Assembly: GCA_934503195.1 (NCBI GenBank)
Contig: CAKSVM010000080.1
Span: 1 to 13,817 of the forward strand
DNA length: 13,817 nt
Source: an uncultured Eubacteriales bacterium
GTDB taxonomy: Bacteria > Bacillota > Clostridia > Oscillospirales > CAG-272
Reading direction: 5' to 3'
Shown: piece after piece, positions 13,750-13,817 of the stretch
Position numbering within the stretch: position 1 is the first letter of the stretch
Layout: the number at the start of each line of letters is the position of its first letter
The notes under the pieces: model-generated
Told to the model about the DNA's origin: nothing
The model's input: the letters and a program-made list of their open reading frames with translations, nothing else
Databases searched by the model: none
Program-made: the position numbers and the translations under genes

Positions 13750-13817
13750 TGGTTCAGGCGTCCGTGACGATGGTTCATGTTCTCCGTGCAGCTGGTTCGT
13801 TGACGGCGAGTTTTACA
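13750..13817 (-). repeat. IS21 right-end multiple terminal repeats
   Basis: Read inward on the minus strand, three units headed CGAACCA, TGAACCA and TGAACCA occupy 13799-13793, 13777-13771 and 13756-13750 (steps 22 and 21). Two carry the ACGG sub-motif. The terminal CA on the plus strand is the last two bases of the window. Confidence 0.85.

Larger units (their letters stand above)
11036..13817. mobile_element. Complete IS21-family insertion sequence, 2782 bp
   Basis: istA and istB lie between two related ends. The left terminus begins TGCAAATACCGACG and the right terminus, read inward, TGTAAAACTCGCCG. Over the first 34 bases the two agree at most positions. Each end carries repeats of a TGAACCA...ACGG unit at 21-22-bp steps: at 11054, 11076, 11098 and 11119 on the left, and (inverted) at 13750, 13771 and 13793 on the right. 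In both ends the outermost unit sits exactly 18 nt from the terminal TG. Such multiple terminal repeats are the transposase sites of IS21 elements. A target duplication cannot be checked because the window stops at the right terminus. Confidence 0.9.

Overview
The window looks like a contig or contig fragment from an anaerobic Firmicute of the class Clostridia, probably gut- or rumen-type. This rests on near-consensus TTGACA/TATAAT promoters with 17-bp spacers, strong AGGAGG-type ribosome binding sites, short lipoprotein signals, an AraC/solute-binding-protein/GH78 sugar-use locus, and a flavin reductase-rubredoxin fusion (high-molecular-weight rubredoxin type) typical of strict anaerobes. The coding sequence is of moderate GC. 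No rRNA, tRNA or CRISPR was seen.

Layout. (1) 1-933: an acidic hypothetical protein of the kind carried on clostridial mobile elements (minus strand), and a consensus promoter plus RBS that fire off the left edge. (2) 961-10773: a block of ordinary chromosomal-type genes. It holds a broken secreted beta-helix lipoprotein, a GH78 rhamnosidase-like enzyme with an upstream solute-binding lipoprotein, a divergent AraC regulator, a flavin reductase-rubredoxin gene with an early in-frame TAG, a Cro/C1-type HTH regulator, a GNAT acetyltransferase under a palindrome-covered promoter, and a Fic gene with repeats in its promoter. The Fic gene is cut off before its catalytic motif. (3) 10801-11035: a non-coding stretch with short direct repeats and a hairpin. 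(4) 11036-13817: a complete IS21-family insertion sequence (istA, istB, both ends with about 22-bp-spaced repeats). Its right terminus is the last base of the window.

How the genes fit together. The AraC protein probably senses a plant-type glycan sugar and activates the divergent solute-binding protein/GH78 operon. The beta-helix lipoprotein next door, in its own transcription unit, fits the same glycan theme but is now a pseudogene. The remaining genes are stand-alone functions.

The most notable structure is that block 2 is flanked by perfect 27-bp direct repeats (934-960 and 10774-10800). The genes touching both inner edges are truncated there. Collapsing the two copies to one restores a full imperfect palindrome. 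This is either a DNA insertion that duplicated its target, recombination at a repeated hairpin, or a repeat-driven assembly misjoin. I did not find a convincing new defence or catalytic system in the window.
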